A stretch of 64,000 nt of DNA from Acidimicrobiia bacterium (GCA_024281095.1 JAMXLJ010000011.1:62001-126000), one strand, 5' to 3'. Numbered from the stretch's first letter, positions 43,149-52,085 are shown. The notes: generated from the sequence alone by a model not told the origin. Made by a program: numbers and translations.

Positions 43149-44138
43149 TCAGACGATCAGGTCCGCCAGGCGGTCGTGGTGCCAGTCGGTGTTGCCGAGC
43201 CACGCCTCCGACGCGAAGGCCCGCCGCAGGAACAGGTGCAGATCGTGTTCCCAGGTGTAGCCGATGCCTCCGTGGATCTGGGCCGCGTCCTTCCCGATGC
43301 GACGGGCTGCTTCGCCCGCGGTGGCCTTCGCGACATGCGTCGCGCGAGCTCGTTCGTCGTCGCCGGCGTCGAGGGCCATCGCGGCGTAGTAGACCGCGGC
43401 CCACGCCCGTTCGAGGTCGAGGGCCATGTCGGCGAGCTTGTGCTGGATCGCCTGGAACGACCCGATCGGCCGGTCGAACTGCACCCGCTCCTTCGCGTAC
43501 GACAGCGACATGTCGAACAACCGGCGGCATGTGCCCACGAGCTCCGCGGAGAGAGCGATCGTCGCTCGCTGCACCGCGCGGTCCAGCGCGTCGGGCGCGA
43601 TCGCTTGGGCGTCGGCGACGGCCGCGGCCGTCTCGACGTCGAAGAGGCGGCGTGAGTGGTCCACCGTGCGCACGAGGCGGGCCGGCAGGCGCTCGGCGAC
43701 GGTGACGGTGGGGCCGCTGTTCACGACGACGACCCGATCGACGCGGTCGGCCTCGGGCACGAAGGTCTTCCTGGGTTCCCGGTTGGCAGCCCACAGCCCG
43801 TCGAGACCGGCCATCGCCACCGTGCCACTGACCTCACCGGCGAGCACCTTCTCGAGCAGATCCGACTCCGCCGCCTCGAGTATCGGTGCGAACAGCGCGA
43901 CGGTCGCGAAGAAGGGCCCGGGTGCGGCGACGTAGCCGGTCGCCTCGACGAACAGGCACAGGTCGACCGCGGGCCCGGAACCGAGGCCGCAGTACTCGCG
44001 AAGGCGGCTCCACAACGGCTCGGCAACGGTGGGGTCGTCGATGTGCGCGCGCACGAGCGAAGCCGGGCACTCGCGAGCGAGGATGTTGCGCGCCGTGTCG
44101 CGCAACAACTCCTGATCGTCAGTGAGCGAGAAGTCCAT
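43149..44138 (-). CDS. Acyl-CoA dehydrogenase, small subunit type (FadE28-like)
   Basis: 329 aa, shorter than standard (~380). It opens FSLTDDQELLRDTARNILAR and ends with HGGIGYTWEHDLHLFLRRAF, but lacks the full CxxxTEPxAGSD flavin segment of the neighbouring subunit; the middle (FAKVAL-type region) is reduced. GGACC-type ribosome site GAGGA precedes the ATG. It is 9 nt downstream of a 394-aa acyl-CoA dehydrogenase, the arrangement of the heterotetrameric alpha2beta2 enzymes used in actinobacterial steroid side-chain and ring degradation. Pairing is inference. Confidence 0.88.
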   Translation of the reverse strand: MDFSLTDDQELLRDTARNILARECPASLVRAHIDDPTVAEPLWSRLREYCGLGSGPAVDLCLFVEATGYVAAPGPFFATVALFAPILEAAESDLLEKVLAGEVSGTVAMAGLDGLWAANREPRKTFVPEADRVDRVVVVNSGPTVTVAERLPARLVRTVDHSRRLFDVETAAAVADAQAIAPDALDRAVQRATIALSAELVGTCRRLFDMSLSYAKERVQFDRPIGSFQAIQHKLADMALDLERAWAAVYYAAMALDAGDDERARATHVAKATAGEAARRIGKDAAQIHGGIGYTWEHDLHLFLRRAFASEAWLGNTDWHHDRLADLIV

Positions 44139-44147
44139 AGCCGGTCC

Positions 44148-45332
44148 TCATGAGCGGGGGAGTCCGAGCACGCGCTGGGCGATGATGTTGCGCTGGATCT
44201 CGGAGCTCCCACCGGCGATCGTGTTCGCGAAGCTCGTGAAAAAGCTGCGGATCCAGCGGCCGTCCTCGTATCCCCGTTCGTCGTCGACCACTGGGCCGTA
44301 CGCGCCTTGCATCTCCATGCCGAGCTCGTACAACCGCTTGCCGGTCTCCGACGTCGCGAGCTTCATGTAGGAGTGCTCGGGAGCGGAGCTGCCCTGAGCG
44401 AAGCTCGTGAACCCCTTGTAGCCGAGGGCGCGCAGGCTCGCGGCACGGCTGTACATCTGCGCGATCTCGCGGCGCACGACAGGGTCACCGTCGCGGCCGA
44501 AATGGCGAGCGAGGGTGATCAGGCCCTCGACGCCGTGCTCCAGTCGCGCCACGCCTTCCACCCACAGGCCGCCTCGTTCGTGCGCGAGCGAGCCCTGGGT
44601 GATGCGCCAGCCGTCGTTGAGCGCGCCGACGAGGTTCTCGCGGGGCACGACGACGTCGGTGAAGAACACCTCTGCAAACCCCGCCATCCCGTTGATGTGC
44701 CGTAGCGGACGGACGTCGATGCCCGGCGTGTCGACGTCGATGAGCAGCACGCTGATGCCGCGGTGCTTCGGCGCGTCGGGGTCGGTGCGCACGTAACAGA
44801 AGCACTTCTGGGCGATGGTCGCGTAACTCGTCCAGACCTTCTGGCCGTTGACGACGAAATGGTCGTCGCGCAGGTCGGCCCGCGTCTGGAGACCCGCGAG
44901 GTCGGAGCCGGCGTTCGGTTCGCTCATTCCGATGCACCAGATGGTGTCGCCCCGGATCGCGGCCGGAGCGAGCTTCTTCTGTTCCTCGTTGCCGAACTCG
45001 AGCAGACTCGGAGCGACGATCGCGTAGCCGGGGAAGTGCAGCGATCGCAGGATGCCGCGCGACGCGAGCTCTTCGAGAAAGACGAGCGTCTGGATGGGAG
45101 TGGCGTTCCGCCCGCCGAGCTCGGGCGGATACGCGGGAATCATCCACCCGTGGTCGAACAGGATCGCCTGCCACCGCCGGGCCCACTCGGGAACGATCTC
45201 GGTGCCTTCCCCGGGCTCGCCCATGCCGGCGAAGTCACGTTGCACGAGCGCCTCGGGGGGCGCGTACTCCGCGATGAAGGCGACGAGCTCGGCCCGGAAG
45301 GCCTCCTCTTCGGGGCCCCACGCGAGGTGCAT
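44148..45332 (-). CDS. Acyl-CoA dehydrogenase, large subunit type (FadE29-like)
   Basis: 394 aa from an ATG at 45332. IWCIGMSEPNAGSDLAGLQT is the flavin/substrate motif, followed by GQKVWTSYATIAQKCFCYVR and FFTDVVVPRENLVGALNDGW; the C-terminus has TIAGGSSEIQRNIIAQRVLG. It follows the SDR gene by 8 nt and precedes the small acyl-CoA dehydrogenase by 9 nt, so SDR, large and small subunits form an operon. The likely reaction is alpha,beta-desaturation of a bulky acyl-CoA. The frame stays open upstream over the SDR, which is not coding in this frame. Confidence 0.9.
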   Translation of the reverse strand: MHLAWGPEEEAFRAELVAFIAEYAPPEALVQRDFAGMGEPGEGTEIVPEWARRWQAILFDHGWMIPAYPPELGGRNATPIQTLVFLEELASRGILRSLHFPGYAIVAPSLLEFGNEEQKKLAPAAIRGDTIWCIGMSEPNAGSDLAGLQTRADLRDDHFVVNGQKVWTSYATIAQKCFCYVRTDPDAPKHRGISVLLIDVDTPGIDVRPLRHINGMAGFAEVFFTDVVVPRENLVGALNDGWRITQGSLAHERGGLWVEGVARLEHGVEGLITLARHFGRDGDPVVRREIAQMYSRAASLRALGYKGFTSFAQGSSAPEHSYMKLATSETGKRLYELGMEMQGAYGPVVDDERGYEDGRWIRSFFTSFANTIAGGSSEIQRNIIAQRVLGLPRS

Positions 45333-45340
45333 GTGGAGCG

Positions 45341-46258
45341 TTACTCCTCGAGGCCGAACATGAACGGCGGTACGGCGGGATCCGACTTCGCGAAGAGCGC
45401 GTCCTTCGCGGCCTCGATGCTCTCGATCGTCCATGGCTTGTCCGCGTCGACCTGCGTGATCGGCCGCCAGCCCTGCACGATCTGCGCGAGCCCGCCCTGG
45501 ATCTTCAACACCTGCCCTGACACGCCCGCGGCGAGATCCGACGCGAGCCAGGCCACCCCGGCGGCCACGTTCTCGGGAGCGAACCGGTCGAACTCGCCCT
45601 CCTTGGCATCCATGTAGCCGCTGGCCACCGTCTCGGTGAGCCGTGTGCGGGCCACCGGTGCGATCGCGTTCACGCGCACGCCGATGCGCTCGAGCTCGCG
45701 CGCCATGACGATCGTCAGCGCCGCAATGCCCGCTTTGGCGGCGGCGTAATTCGCCTGGCCCGCGTTGCCATAGAGCCCCGATTCACTCGCGGTGTTGACG
45801 ATCGCCGCGTTGACCGGGCCGCCGGACGACTTGCTCTGCGCACGCCAGTACGCGGCGGCGAACTTGCTCGGCGCGAAGTGACCTTTCAGATGGACCTTGA
45901 TGACCGCGTCCCAGTCGGCCTCGTCCATGTTGAAGCTCATCTTGTCGCGCAGGATCCCGGCATTGTTCACGAGCACGTGCAGGCCGCCGAACGTGTCGAC
46001 CGCCTGTTGCACGACCCGCTCGCCGCCCTGCCACGACGCGATGTCGTCGTAGTTCGCGACCGCCTTGCCGCCCGCGCCCTCGATCTCGTCGACGACGAGC
46101 TGGGCCGGCCGGTCGTCCTTGCCCTCCCCGCTGAAGTCGCCGCCGAGGTCGTTGACGACGACGGCCGCGCCCTCGGACGCGAGCAGCAGCGCCTCGGCCC
46201 GGCCGATGCCGCGCCCCGCGCCCGTGACGATCGCGACTTTCCCGTCGAAAAGGCCCAT
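45341..46258 (-). CDS. SDR oxidoreductase, (3R)-hydroxyacyl-CoA dehydrogenase (MFE-2/HSD17B4) type
   Basis: 305 aa. TGAGRGIGRAEALLLASEGA, VNDLGGDFSGEGKDDRPAQL, NNAGILRDKMSFNMDEADW and the catalytic YAAAKAG. Paralogue of the SDR at 15038-15949, sharing the NDxGxxxxGxGxDxxP insertion. It probably oxidises (3R)-hydroxyacyl-CoA. A TGAC-type operator (46288-46305) lies ~38 nt upstream. First gene of the SDR/acyl-CoA dehydrogenase operon. Confidence 0.88.
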   Translation of the reverse strand: MGLFDGKVAIVTGAGRGIGRAEALLLASEGAAVVVNDLGGDFSGEGKDDRPAQLVVDEIEGAGGKAVANYDDIASWQGGERVVQQAVDTFGGLHVLVNNAGILRDKMSFNMDEADWDAVIKVHLKGHFAPSKFAAAYWRAQSKSSGGPVNAAIVNTASESGLYGNAGQANYAAAKAGIAALTIVMARELERIGVRVNAIAPVARTRLTETVASGYMDAKEGEFDRFAPENVAAGVAWLASDLAAGVSGQVLKIQGGLAQIVQGWRPITQVDADKPWTIESIEAAKDALFAKSDPAVPPFMFGLEE

Positions 46259-46287
46259 TGCAACCCCATCATCTCGGGTTTCCGGTT

Positions 46288-46305
46288 CCTGACGCCGGTG
46301 TCAGA
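46288..46305. promoter_or_regulatory. TGAC-N6-GTCA operator upstream of the SDR/acyl-CoA dehydrogenase operon
   Basis: CCTGACGCCGGTGTCAGA, read from the minus strand TCTGACACCGGCGTCAGG, is identical over 16 bases to the copy at 42201. TACTCT just upstream on the minus strand could be a -10 box, placing the site at the transcription start. Confidence 0.6.
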
Positions 46306-46420
46306 GTAGTGGGCACCGACGCGTCACGGCCAACGTCGTGCTGGACTCCATCGTCGTGGGGGACGCGCGGCGTCGGGAGGCGCTCGAACGGGATGCGCCG
46401 GCGCTCGCGGCCGCGGGCCA

Positions 46421-47656
46421 TCAGCTCCTGTACTGCTCGACGCCCAGTGTTTCGCCCAGTGTTTCGCCCAGTGCCTCGCGCCGCAGGACGGCGGCGCTCG
46501 CACGGATGCGGCGGTCGCGGTCGACGATGCCGAACCGCACGTCGTAGCCGTGCAGCCATTCGTAGTTGTCGACACCGGTCCAGTGGAAGAAGCCGCGCAC
46601 GTCGACACCTCGGGCGATCGCGTCGTTGATCACCTGCAGGCCGCGCCCGAGATAGGCCGCGCGAACGGCATCGTCGTCCGTGCCGATGCCGTACTCGGCG
46701 ACCAGCAGCGGTGTGTCCGGGAGCTCGGCGTGGAGCCGGTCGAGCACGAGGCCAACGCCGTCGGCCCAGATGCCGTACCCGAGCGGCGATACCGGCGCGC
46801 CGGGCGGATGCGTCGCGAGCCGCCCTTCGGCGACTCCCATCGCCGTGTAGTACGAGAAGCCGAAGAGATCGAACACGCCGGCGAGGTCGGGCCGTTCGAC
46901 CGGTTCACGGCCACTGACGCGCAACACGCCGTCGCGGAACAGCTCGATCCCCGGCGACCACAGATGCTCGTACAGCAGCTTCGCGAACGACGTCGTGGCG
47001 GCGGTGTCGTCGTGCCGGACGACCGGCGACAGTCCGAAGATCGACGCGACGGGCACGCCCGTCTGCCGCAGGCGTGCTGCGGCTTCGGATGTCGCGAGGT
47101 GGATCGCCTCGTGCACGATCGCGGCCTCGGCCGGGTCGTCGTGGCCGGGCGGCCAACCCCGTCCCCCGTACGCGGCGACCGCGTAGTAGTTCGTCTCGTT
47201 GACCGGCTTCCACCCGCCCACGAGATCGCCGAAGGTCTCGGCGACGAACTCGACATGACGGGCCCACGCGCCGGTGCGGTTCTTCTCGACGAGGAATCCG
47301 CCCCGGCCGGCGAACCAACGCGGCAGCGTGAAGTGGTGCAGGCAGACCCACGGCACGACGCCCGCGTCGCGGGCCGCCTCCAGCACGGCCCGGTAGTGAG
47401 CGACCGCGGCGGCGTCGTGCTCACCTTCCGCGGGCTCGACGCGGGCCCACTCGATCGAGAGGCGGTGATGAAGCAACCCCAAGGAGGCGTAGACGCGGAA
47501 GTCCTCGGCGTAGCGCTCGGCGAAGCCGTTGCCGGGACCGGACACGGGCGCGTGCCCGTCGCGTTCCCATTCCATCCAGTCCGATGCGGGCGCCGCGCCT
47601 TCACTCTGCGTCGAGCTTGCGCCCGTCCCCCACAGGAATCCGTCCGGCCATCGCAC
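46421..47656 (-). CDS. Glycoside hydrolase family 1 (beta-glucosidase-like)
   Basis: 411 aa. FLWGTGASSTQSEGA is the N-terminal GH1 signature, HRLSIEWARVEP follows, the acid/base Glu is Glu154 in KPVNETNYYAV (usual TFNEP) and the nucleophile Glu321 in LLVAEYGIG (usual TENG, here AEYG). FFHWTGVDNYEWLHGYDVRF is the aglycone-site segment. It should cleave a beta-glucoside or similar; the modified catalytic contexts leave the sugar uncertain. The last residues repeat LGET because of a 12-nt tandem repeat. It follows the phosphotriesterase-like gene by 22 nt. Confidence 0.9.
   Translation of the reverse strand: MRWPDGFLWGTGASSTQSEGAAPASDWMEWERDGHAPVSGPGNGFAERYAEDFRVYASLGLLHHRLSIEWARVEPAEGEHDAAAVAHYRAVLEAARDAGVVPWVCLHHFTLPRWFAGRGGFLVEKNRTGAWARHVEFVAETFGDLVGGWKPVNETNYYAVAAYGGRGWPPGHDDPAEAAIVHEAIHLATSEAAARLRQTGVPVASIFGLSPVVRHDDTAATTSFAKLLYEHLWSPGIELFRDGVLRVSGREPVERPDLAGVFDLFGFSYYTAMGVAEGRLATHPPGAPVSPLGYGIWADGVGLVLDRLHAELPDTPLLVAEYGIGTDDDAVRAAYLGRGLQVINDAIARGVDVRGFFHWTGVDNYEWLHGYDVRFGIVDRDRRIRASAAVLRREALGETLGETLGVEQYRS
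46441..46476 (-). repeat. 12-nt tandem repeat (three copies) at the GH1 3' end
   Basis: CGCCCAGTGTTT occurs at 46441-46452 and 46453-46464, and with two changes (CGCCCAGTGCCT) at 46465-46476. It encodes repeated Gly-Glu-Thr-Leu near the C-terminus, in frame. Probably recent slippage. Confidence 0.9.
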
Positions 47657-47678
47657 GGGCGTGTGGCCCTCCGAGGTG

Positions 47679-48659
47679 TCAGTAGGCGTCGACGGTCTCG
47701 AAGATCCGCCGGGGGTTCTCCACCAGCATCGTGTCGATCTGCTCCGCGGTGACGCCCCGGTCCTGCAACGCCGGCAGCACCTCGTCGGAGATGTGGGTGA
47801 AGTGCCAGTTGGGCGCGCCGATACGGAGCATGTCCTCGTCGAACCAATCGATGTAGCAGGACGCGTCGTGTGACAGCACCATCCGCTCGGCGTAACCCTG
47901 CTCGCACAACGTGGCGACCGTGTTGACGCGATCGTCGAACGGCAAGAGCGCGTCGATCCCGAAGCGGTCCATGCCGATGTAGGAGCCGTTGTCCATCAGC
48001 TCGCGCAGGTAGTCGAGATCAGTGCTGTCGCCCGAGTGCCCGATGATGACGCGTTCCAGGTCGACGCCTTCCTCCTTGAAGACGCGTTGTTGATCACGGC
48101 CGCGGTAAGTGTGCACGTGCGTGTGCGTCGTGATCGGCGCGCCCGTCTCGCGGTGTGCACGCGCGGTTGCGCGCAACACCCGCTCGACCCCCGGGGTGAG
48201 CCCGCTCTCCTCGGTGACGCATTTCAGGATCGCGGCCTTCACGCCCGTGTCGCCGATACCTTCGGTGATGTCGCGCACGAACATCCCGATCATCGGGTCG
48301 ACGCCGTCGCCGCTCAGCTCGGGAGTGCGGTAGTGGAAGTAGAACGGCACGTCGCGGTACGTGTAGATGCCGGTCGCGGCGATGATGTTGAGGTCCGTTT
48401 GGGCGGCGACGCGCTGCACTCTCGGGATGTAACGGCCCAGGCCGATCACCGTCGGGTCGACGACGGTGTCGATGCCACGGCCCTTGAGCTCGTTCAGCTT
48501 CGCGATCGCGTCATTGACGCGGGCTTCTTCGTCCCAGTTGCCCGGCGGCAGATTCTGCTCGACGTCGGAGTTGAGAACGAAGACGTGCTCGTGCATCAGC
48601 GTCGGCCCCAACGCGCTCGTCTCGACCGGGCCTCGCACCGTTTCCACCGTGGTCGCCAA
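47679..48659 (-). CDS. Phosphotriesterase-like metal-dependent hydrolase/lactonase
   Basis: 326 aa from a TTG at 48659 with GGGGGAG about 5 nt upstream; GTG codons at 48674 and 48692 are alternatives. The first metal pair is in LMHEHVF (His23, His25), the bridging Lys in KAAILKC (Lys146), then ITTHTHVHT and IIGHSGD supply His ligands, and MVLSHDASC the catalytic Asp. In this family bacterial members mostly hydrolyse lactones; some cleave organophosphates. It probably forms an operon with the GH1 gene. Confidence 0.88.
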   Translation of the reverse strand: MATTVETVRGPVETSALGPTLMHEHVFVLNSDVEQNLPPGNWDEEARVNDAIAKLNELKGRGIDTVVDPTVIGLGRYIPRVQRVAAQTDLNIIAATGIYTYRDVPFYFHYRTPELSGDGVDPMIGMFVRDITEGIGDTGVKAAILKCVTEESGLTPGVERVLRATARAHRETGAPITTHTHVHTYRGRDQQRVFKEEGVDLERVIIGHSGDSTDLDYLRELMDNGSYIGMDRFGIDALLPFDDRVNTVATLCEQGYAERMVLSHDASCYIDWFDEDMLRIGAPNWHFTHISDEVLPALQDRGVTAEQIDTMLVENPRRIFETVDAY

Positions 48660-48692
48660 CGATCTCCCCCTCACGAGCGGCCCGTGCGGCAA

Positions 48693-49250
48693 CGGGCGCG
48701 ACGCAGACTATGCGTGCGCCGGCGCGGCGGTTCGAGGAGTGACCGAACGCATCCTGACGTCGACTGTCGCGGCGACGGTCGCAACACCCGGACAACGGAT
48801 CGGGAACTTCCTGCGGTCGCCGGTCTGTCCCCGAGATGCCGGGTAGGAGACCATCGCGCCGAGTCGGAGGCGCGGGACTCGCTGCCCACGACCCGCTTCC
48901 GATCGGTGGCCGGGAGCGCCGCGGGGGCGTGAAGTGTCCGCCCCGCGGCGCTCGATCTTCCCCGCCCGTCACGCGTGCGCGTCGTTCACCGGGGACGGTT
49001 GTGCGCGCAGCGTGGTTGGAGTAATACTGATAGTGGCGACGGTTGCGCTCCCAGTCCCTACCGAGCGCGGCGGTCGCGTCCGGGTGGGAGTGCGCCCGGG
49101 GCCGGCCCGCCGCCGCCCCGGGCCGCTCCCTCCATCCTGCTCCCTCCGTCCTGGCCGGAGGCCCGGATCGGGTGCGCGCGCCGGGTGCGACGTGCGCCGG
49201 CCCGGCGGTAGGTTCGGCCGCCGATGTCCGAGCCCGTGAACGGAGCACCG
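48693..49250. other. Gene-free stretch, ~560 nt
   Basis: No open frame here resembles a protein. It separates a minus-strand operon from a plus-strand gene, so it should hold two divergent promoters. An unusually AT-rich island around TAATACTGATAG (49022-49033) sits 17 nt downstream of TTGTGC (48999-49004), a weak promoter match. TAGGTT (49209-49214) is a better -10 candidate for the gene at 49251. Nothing else was seen. Confidence 0.5.
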
Positions 49251-50075
49251 ATGACCTACCCGCTCGAAGCCGCCGGCGTCGAGGACTATCCGATCAAGGT
49301 CGGCAGCATGCTGCTGACGCTCGTGGACCCCAACCGCGGGTACGAGCGGGCGTACAACCGGTGGTACGAACGCGATCACTTCTATGCCGGCTGCATGATC
49401 GGGCCGTACCTCTTCGCCGGCAGCCGCTGGGTCGCGACGCGTGAACTGAAGGACCTGCGCTGGCCGCACGACGAGACGGTCGCGAAGCCGTGGGACGCGG
49501 GGTCGTACGTCGCGATCTACTGGGTCGAGAAGGGCCACCACAAGGACCACTTCGACGAGTGGGCCCGGCCGCAGGTCCGCGATCTGTACGGCGCGGGACG
49601 GGGTTTCGCCGAGCGCAAGCACGTGCACACCGTCCTGTTCGACCACGTCGGCGCGGTGTACCGCGACGACGACCCGGTGCCGGTCGAGCTCGCACTCGAC
49701 CACGGCTACGACGGGCTCGTCGCGGTCTGGCTCGATGCGCGAGGCATGGACGCGCCCGCGTTCCACGAACAGGTCGCGAAGGACCTGCTGCCCGAGATGC
49801 TCGCCGGGTCGGGCATCGAGATCGCGAGCTCGTGGACGCCCTCGGGCGGGGAGAACGACGAGAAGGACGTGCCGATGGACCTCGGCAGCCGCGCCGGCGG
49901 CCCGGAGCGGGTGTGCCAGCTCCTGTTCGTGACGGGCGACGTTCGCACGAGTCTGGGAGCGGTCCGCCGCTACACGGATGCCGTCGAACGGTCCGGCCTC
50001 GGCGACACCCGTCTCGTCGCGCCGTTCTTCCGGACCGTCGTCGGCACCGACCGCTACGTCGACGAGCTCTGGTGA
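49251..50075 (+). CDS. Conserved protein of unknown function (possible dimeric alpha/beta-barrel repeat)
   Basis: 274 aa from ATG 49251, with GGAG 5 nt upstream; ATG 49224, 9 nt after TAGGTT, is an alternative start. No membrane or signal segment. The N-terminal half has KVGSMLLTLVDPNRGYERAY NRWYERDHFYAGCMIGPYLF-type features (broken here at 20): strand-helix spacing and the 'NRWYERDHFYAG' helix recall EthD/dimeric alpha/beta-barrel proteins, as does VCQLLFVTGDVRTSLGAVRR in the second half. No function can be assigned. It converges with the crotonase gene 6 nt away. Confidence 0.7.
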   Translation: MTYPLEAAGVEDYPIKVGSMLLTLVDPNRGYERAYNRWYERDHFYAGCMIGPYLFAGSRWVATRELKDLRWPHDETVAKPWDAGSYVAIYWVEKGHHKDHFDEWARPQVRDLYGAGRGFAERKHVHTVLFDHVGAVYRDDDPVPVELALDHGYDGLVAVWLDARGMDAPAFHEQVAKDLLPEMLAGSGIEIASSWTPSGGENDEKDVPMDLGSRAGGPERVCQLLFVTGDVRTSLGAVRRYTDAVERSGLGDTRLVAPFFRTVVGTDRYVDELW

Positions 50076-50081
50076 CGCGCG

Positions 50082-50894
50082 TCAGCGGCCGGTGAAGCGG
50101 GGGTCGCGCCGCTCCTTGAACGCGGCCATCCCCTCGGCGAGGTCGGCCGAGCTCGTCGCGAGGGCCTGGAACGCGCCCTCCAGCTCGAGCGACCGGGTCA
50201 GGTCGGTCTCGAAGCTCTCGTTCAGGAGCCGCTTCGACAAGCCGAGCGATCGCGTGGGGCCGGCCGCGAGACGGGCCGCGAGCGCGGACGCCTCGCCGTC
50301 GAGCTCGTCGGGGGCGACGCAGCGGTACGCGAGCCCGAGCTCGACAGCCTCCGCGCCCTTGCACCCCTCGCCGAGCAGGACCATCGCCTTCGCGCGGGGA
50401 AGGCCCACGAGGCGGGGGAGCAGGTACGCGCCGCCGGCATCCACGACGAGACCCCACTTGGCGAACGACCAGAGGAAGCGCGTGTCGTGGTGCGCGAGCA
50501 CGAAATCGCACGCGAGGGCAAGATGCGCGCCCGGCCCGACCGCGACGCCGTTCACCGCGGCGACGGTGGGCTTGTCGAGCTCCCACAGCTCACGGATGAA
50601 CGCCTGCACACCTGCGCGCAACGCCTCGGACGTCGAGCGGTTGTCGAAGTCGCCGCCTCCGGCGCGGGCGACCGTGGAGGCGCCCAGGTCCATCCCCGCG
50701 CAGAACGCGTCACCGACACCGGTGACCAGGAGCGCGCGCACGTTCGCGTCGGTCCGGGCCGCGCGCACCGCGTCGAGGATCGTGTCCCGCATCTCGATCG
50801 ACAGGGCGTTCTTCGCCTCGGGCCGATCGAGCGTGATCCGGCAGACGTGGTCGTCGCCGGTCTCGACACGTACGTGTGACGTGGGAGACGTCAC
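50082..50894 (-). CDS. Crotonase-family protein lacking both hydratase glutamates
   Basis: 270 aa from a GTG overlapping the thiolase stop (GTGA). RITLDRPEAKNALSIEMRDT and GDAFCAGMDLGA give the first oxyanion segment, GVAVGPGAHLALACDFVLA the second. Where classical enoyl-CoA hydratases have Glu in GGGxEL and QPE, this protein has His (GPGAHLA) and no Glu; an Asp in GLVVDAGGAYLLPRL occupies a nearby position, as in PaaG-type isomerases. It is more likely an isomerase, retro-Claisen enzyme or hydrolase than a hydratase. Confidence 0.88.
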   Translation of the reverse strand: MTSPTSHVRVETGDDHVCRITLDRPEAKNALSIEMRDTILDAVRAARTDANVRALLVTGVGDAFCAGMDLGASTVARAGGGDFDNRSTSEALRAGVQAFIRELWELDKPTVAAVNGVAVGPGAHLALACDFVLAHHDTRFLWSFAKWGLVVDAGGAYLLPRLVGLPRAKAMVLLGEGCKGAEAVELGLAYRCVAPDELDGEASALAARLAAGPTRSLGLSKRLLNESFETDLTRSLELEGAFQALATSSADLAEGMAAFKERRDPRFTGR

Positions 50895-52066
50895 TGCTTG
50901 TTCGTGAGGATGTTCACGACCGACACGCCCGAGCCGCGCCCACCGACGTTGTGCTGCAACGCGTAGCCGTTGCGAATCTCGACCTGCCGTTCGCCGGCGT
51001 CGCCCCGCAACTGCCACCAGCACTCCGTGAGCTGCGCCACGCCGGTCGCGCCGATCGGGTGGCCCTTGGCGAGCAGACCGCCCGAGGTATTGACCGGGAT
51101 CCGCCCGGTGAGCGACGTCTCGCCGTCGAGCGACGCGACTCCGCCCTTGCCCTTCTCGACGAAGCCGAGGTCCTCGATGTCGAGGATCTCCGTGATCGTG
51201 AAGCAGTCGTGCACCTCGGCCATGTCGACCTGCGACGGCCCGATGCCCGCCATCTGGTACGCGCGGTCCGACGCCAGCGTCGTGGCCTTCAGGCCGACGA
51301 ACGTCGACTTCTCATGCAGGTACGGGTGGTCGGTGGCCACGCCGAACCCGGCGACGAAGACCGGCCGGTCGGTGAATTCATGGGCGCGTTCGGCGTTCAC
51401 CAGGATCGTCGCCGCGGCGCCGTCCGTCTGTGGGCAGCAGTCGAGCAAGTGCAACGGCGTGCACACAGCGGGCGATTTCAGTACGTCGTCGACGGTGATC
51501 TCGCTCTGGAAGTGGGCGTACGGGTCGAGCGCGCCGTTGTGGTGGTTCTTCACCGCGACCGACGCCAACATCTCGCGCGTCGTGCCGTAGTCGTGCATGT
51601 GCCGGGTCGCGAACGGCGCGAAGAGCACGGGCGCGGTCTCGCCCCGTGTGTAGATCGGATGCCCCGCCGCCGCGCGCGAGAGCAGGCCCTCCTCGGTGGA
51701 CTTGTCGCGCATCTTCTCGACGCCGATCACCAGCACGACGTCGTATACGCCGCTGGCAACGGCCATCGCTCCGACCCGGAACGCGTCGGAACCGGACGGG
51801 CACGCGTTCTCGATCCGGGTGCACGCGATCCCGGCGAGACCGATCGCGGTCGGCACCGTATTGCCGCCGATACCTTCCTGGCCCCACAGCGTGCCCCGTT
51901 GCGTGGCGACGAACGCCGCCTCGACCTGCTTCGGATCGAAGCCCTTGTCGACCGCGCGCACCGCGGCGTTGAACGCGCCCGCGGCCATCTGCTCGTAGCT
52001 CTGCTCGAACAGCTCGCCGAACTTGATCAGCCCTGCGCCGACGACCGCGACACGGTTCCACGCCAT
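50891..52066 (-). CDS. Thiolase-family protein (SCP-x/lipid-transfer type)
   Basis: 391 aa from ATG 52066 with GAGG upstream. The nucleophile Cys89 lies in RIENACPSGSDAFRVGAMAV. MAEVHDCFTITEILDIEDLG and NTSGGLLAKGHPIGATGVAQ (GHPIGATG) carry the His and the C-terminal Cys/His region of the SCP2-thiolase branch. These catalyse thiolytic or retro-aldol cleavage of branched or sterol-type acyl-CoAs. The preceding gene encodes an HMG-CoA-synthase-like protein fused to a DUF35 OB domain, a known partner type. The frame continues upstream over that gene and is not coding there. Confidence 0.9.
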   Translation of the reverse strand: MAWNRVAVVGAGLIKFGELFEQSYEQMAAGAFNAAVRAVDKGFDPKQVEAAFVATQRGTLWGQEGIGGNTVPTAIGLAGIACTRIENACPSGSDAFRVGAMAVASGVYDVVLVIGVEKMRDKSTEEGLLSRAAAGHPIYTRGETAPVLFAPFATRHMHDYGTTREMLASVAVKNHHNGALDPYAHFQSEITVDDVLKSPAVCTPLHLLDCCPQTDGAAATILVNAERAHEFTDRPVFVAGFGVATDHPYLHEKSTFVGLKATTLASDRAYQMAGIGPSQVDMAEVHDCFTITEILDIEDLGFVEKGKGGVASLDGETSLTGRIPVNTSGGLLAKGHPIGATGVAQLTECWWQLRGDAGERQVEIRNGYALQHNVGGRGSGVSVVNILTNKQ

Positions 52067-52085
52067 GCCTACCTCGCTCCCTGAC

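Noticed and set aside
49022-49033. AT-rich island as a promoter for a plus-strand gene
   Set aside because: The -10/-35 matches are only 3 of 6 each, and the next start lies about 200 nt away with a better -10 at 49209.
50073-50084. TGACGCGCGTCA palindrome after the 49251-50075 gene
   Set aside because: The spacer is 4 nt rather than 6, and it lies between convergent 3' ends, not at a promoter.
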